From Bacteroides sp. (GTDB lineage: Bacteria > Bacteroidota > Bacteroidia > Bacteroidales > Muribaculaceae): 64,000 bases of DNA. The notes beneath the pieces were generated by a model. That model was given only the letters and a program-made list of their open reading frames with translations, had not been told where the DNA came from and made no database searches. Every line of letters begins with the position of its first letter. Positions within the stretch are counted from its first letter, which is position 1. The stretch spans positions 1 through 64,000 of the forward strand of contig JAAVCP010000027.1 in the NCBI GenBank assembly GCA_014802265.1, read 5' to 3'. Shown piece by piece: positions 62,777 to 64,000 of this stretch. The position numbers were made by a program, and so were the translations under genes.

Positions 62777-63580
62777 TTATTCTCTATATTTAGAAGGATT
62801 GACTCCGAGGTTTCGTTGCACATATCGACTGAAATATGCTGGCGAAGAAAAATTGAATAGATCAGAAATTTGAACAAATGTAAGAGATTTATCTCTTAAT
62901 AACTGTGCTATATCAAGTGTCGTATAGCGATTAATCCAATAATTTGCCGGGAAACCACTCACCTTTTTGCTTATCTCAGAAAGATATTTCGGAGTGACAC
63001 ATAGTGCATCCGCATAATATGTGACCTCCCTATTGACACGATAGGTCTTATTCTCAAGCATGGCAAGAAATTTACTCATAATACACGCTCCGGGAGGTGT
63101 AACATCCTTTCCTTCATTTATCGTGGCATGAAAATCAAAGAAATCAAGAATTGCAGCCTGTACGGCATTTGTCAGTAACTCATGATAGAATTTATGATCT
63201 GACTGACCAAGCCGATATTCAATCCATCTGAAATCTCTTGCACAGACAAATTGCTGTTCTTCATTGAGCCGCATCACCGGATTTATGAATAATGAAAGTT
63301 GCCCTCTCATACCATAATTTGTACGAGGCGTGCAAAGCTCAATAAAAGAATATTTCGCAACAAAATTTGTCACTTTAAAATCGGCAGACTGTTGCAGATT
63401 CTCTATAAGATTACATCTACGCACAATCATCAGGTCACCTTCATGAAGTTCAAATCTACCTCCATTAAAAGTGAAACTACATGTGCCTCCAAGACAAAGA
63501 GCATGACTCAAATACTCATTGTAAGCACTACTTGATAATCCTTCAAGAGTATCAGTAAAGAATATATCTTTTCTATCCAT
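62777..63580 (-). CDS. AraC-family transcriptional regulator (2)
   Basis: The 267-residue protein is a paralog of the AraC gene at 56148: the N-terminal cupin-like part (SHALCLGGTCSFTFNGGRF) and the C-terminal helix-turn-helix pair (LCVTPKYLSEISKKVSG, FVQISDLFNFSSPAYFSRYVQ) are closely similar. It lies upstream of the six-gene operon on the same strand with its own terminator. The two AraC proteins may form a hierarchy or respond to different ligands. Confidence 0.9.
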   Translation of the reverse strand: MDRKDIFFTDTLEGLSSSAYNEYLSHALCLGGTCSFTFNGGRFELHEGDLMIVRRCNLIENLQQSADFKVTNFVAKYSFIELCTPRTNYGMRGQLSLFINPVMRLNEEQQFVCARDFRWIEYRLGQSDHKFYHELLTNAVQAAILDFFDFHATINEGKDVTPPGACIMSKFLAMLENKTYRVNREVTYYADALCVTPKYLSEISKKVSGFPANYWINRYTTLDIAQLLRDKSLTFVQISDLFNFSSPAYFSRYVQRNLGVNPSKYRE

Positions 63581-63639
63581 CTTGGCAATTTTGCATGTTT
63601 ATGTCGCCGCTCTGCAAAGCAGACAAATTCCCACCATGT

Positions 63640-63673
63640 CTTTACCGGCTAACATGCATGTTAGCCGGTAAAG
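63640..63673. terminator. 34-bp perfect palindrome between flavodoxin and AraC (2)
   Basis: 63640-63673 is its own reverse complement (arms CTTTACCGGCTAACATG / CATGTTAGCCGGTAAAG). It lies 17 nt after the flavodoxin stop, but no T-run follows. Terminator hairpin or protein-binding palindrome. Confidence 0.6.
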
Positions 63674-63689
63674 GAAAGAAATGCTCATC

Positions 63690-64000
63690 TTATAGTCCAA
63701 TATCTTTTATCCATTTCTTTATATCATCATCAGAAACGTTATTCATCAACATACCTCTCTCTATATGGAGTGAAGGATATGACTCATGTAATTCATTCTC
63801 ACTGTTGATGATATTGCTGCCTCCTGACGTCATAAACGGCACAATCATCTTGTCTTTTAGATTATTCGATTCAATAAAAGTATTGATAATTGTAGGATGT
63901 GTGTTCCACCAATTAGGATAACCAATAAACACTACTGAATAAGCTGATAAATCTGTCACTGAATCCTTAAGTTCAGGACGGAAAGAACGATTATGCATCT
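63690..64000 (-). CDS. Flavodoxin-like protein, C-terminal part (5' end outside window)
   Basis: The frame runs off the window. Visible residues include VTDLSAYSVVFIGYPNWWNTHP, the second FMN loop with a WW pair, then FMTSGGSNI and a C-terminal DDIKKWIKDIGL. This is the C-terminal two-thirds of a flavodoxin domain resembling those at 28.5 and 53.9 kb. Whether it also has a lipobox is unknown. Confidence 0.82.
   Translation of the reverse strand, partial: MHNRSFRPELKDSVTDLSAYSVVFIGYPNWWNTHPTIINTFIESNNLKDKMIVPFMTSGGSNIINSENELHESYPSLHIERGMLMNNVSDDDIKKWIKDIGL

Overview
The window reads as chromosomal DNA of a gut Bacteroidales bacterium. Muribaculaceae is my best guess, from memory of family composition rather than a search. 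The evidence is Bacteroidota-type promoters (TTG or TTTG, 20 nt, TAnnTTTG), GLPGLI-family proteins, SusE/SusF-like modules, secretion-tail C termini, LytTR two-component genes and FISUMP-like domains. I saw no rRNA, tRNA, insertion sequence or CRISPR array, but tRNAs cannot be excluded by eye.

Layout. 0-4 kb: a phospho-signalling island (Ser/Thr kinase 3' end fused to a FISUMP-like domain, an acidic membrane-anchored protein, a zinc-ribbon/FHA protein and a PP2C phosphatase). 4-6 kb: an orphan Vsr endonuclease and an ECF sigma factor with a membrane partner. 6-9.3 kb: the most interesting locus, a small RiPP-like system. It has a 57-aa precursor with two ACGSACGAG blocks, a cupin, a radical SAM/SPASM maturase and an MDR oxidoreductase, facing an HxlR regulator. 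Precursor and maturase have separate promoters with a terminator between them. 9.3-20.4 kb: an AspT-type transporter, a DUF418 protein, lipoate ligase, an EmrAB-TolC-type efflux operon with a structured leader, a rhodanese, and a lipoprotein coupled to a PagL-like barrel. 20.5-28.2 kb: secreted proteins, alkaline phosphatase and a LytS/LytTR system followed by a degenerate stand-alone receiver. 28.4-31.7 kb: a flavodoxin lipoprotein, an XRE/DUF3791 - DUF3990 - small-protein cassette resembling a toxin-antitoxin module, and an OYE-family enzyme.

31.8-35.4 kb: a thiol-redox island. A MarR regulator, a FrnE-like DsbA and a metallo-hydrolase diverge from a thioredoxin, a VKOR fusion and a 58-aa protein across a region with three AACCTTAAA boxes. 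35.7-43.2 kb: an outer-membrane protein, a GLPGLI remnant, then five translationally coupled genes: four GLPGLI proteins around one TonB-receptor-like barrel. 43.2-50.8 kb: an MFS exporter, a regulator/membrane pair, another barrel with a DUF2141 protein, and an ECF sigma/anti-sigma-like/secreted-protein operon.

51-64 kb: a redox and hydrolase region. It holds an aldo/keto reductase, hydrolases, flavodoxins, an M28 peptidase, and a six-gene operon (hydrolase, malic enzyme, hydrolase, cupin-carboxymuconolactone decarboxylase, hydrolase, AraC regulator) with a paralogous AraC gene upstream. The last gene, a flavodoxin, runs off the window end.
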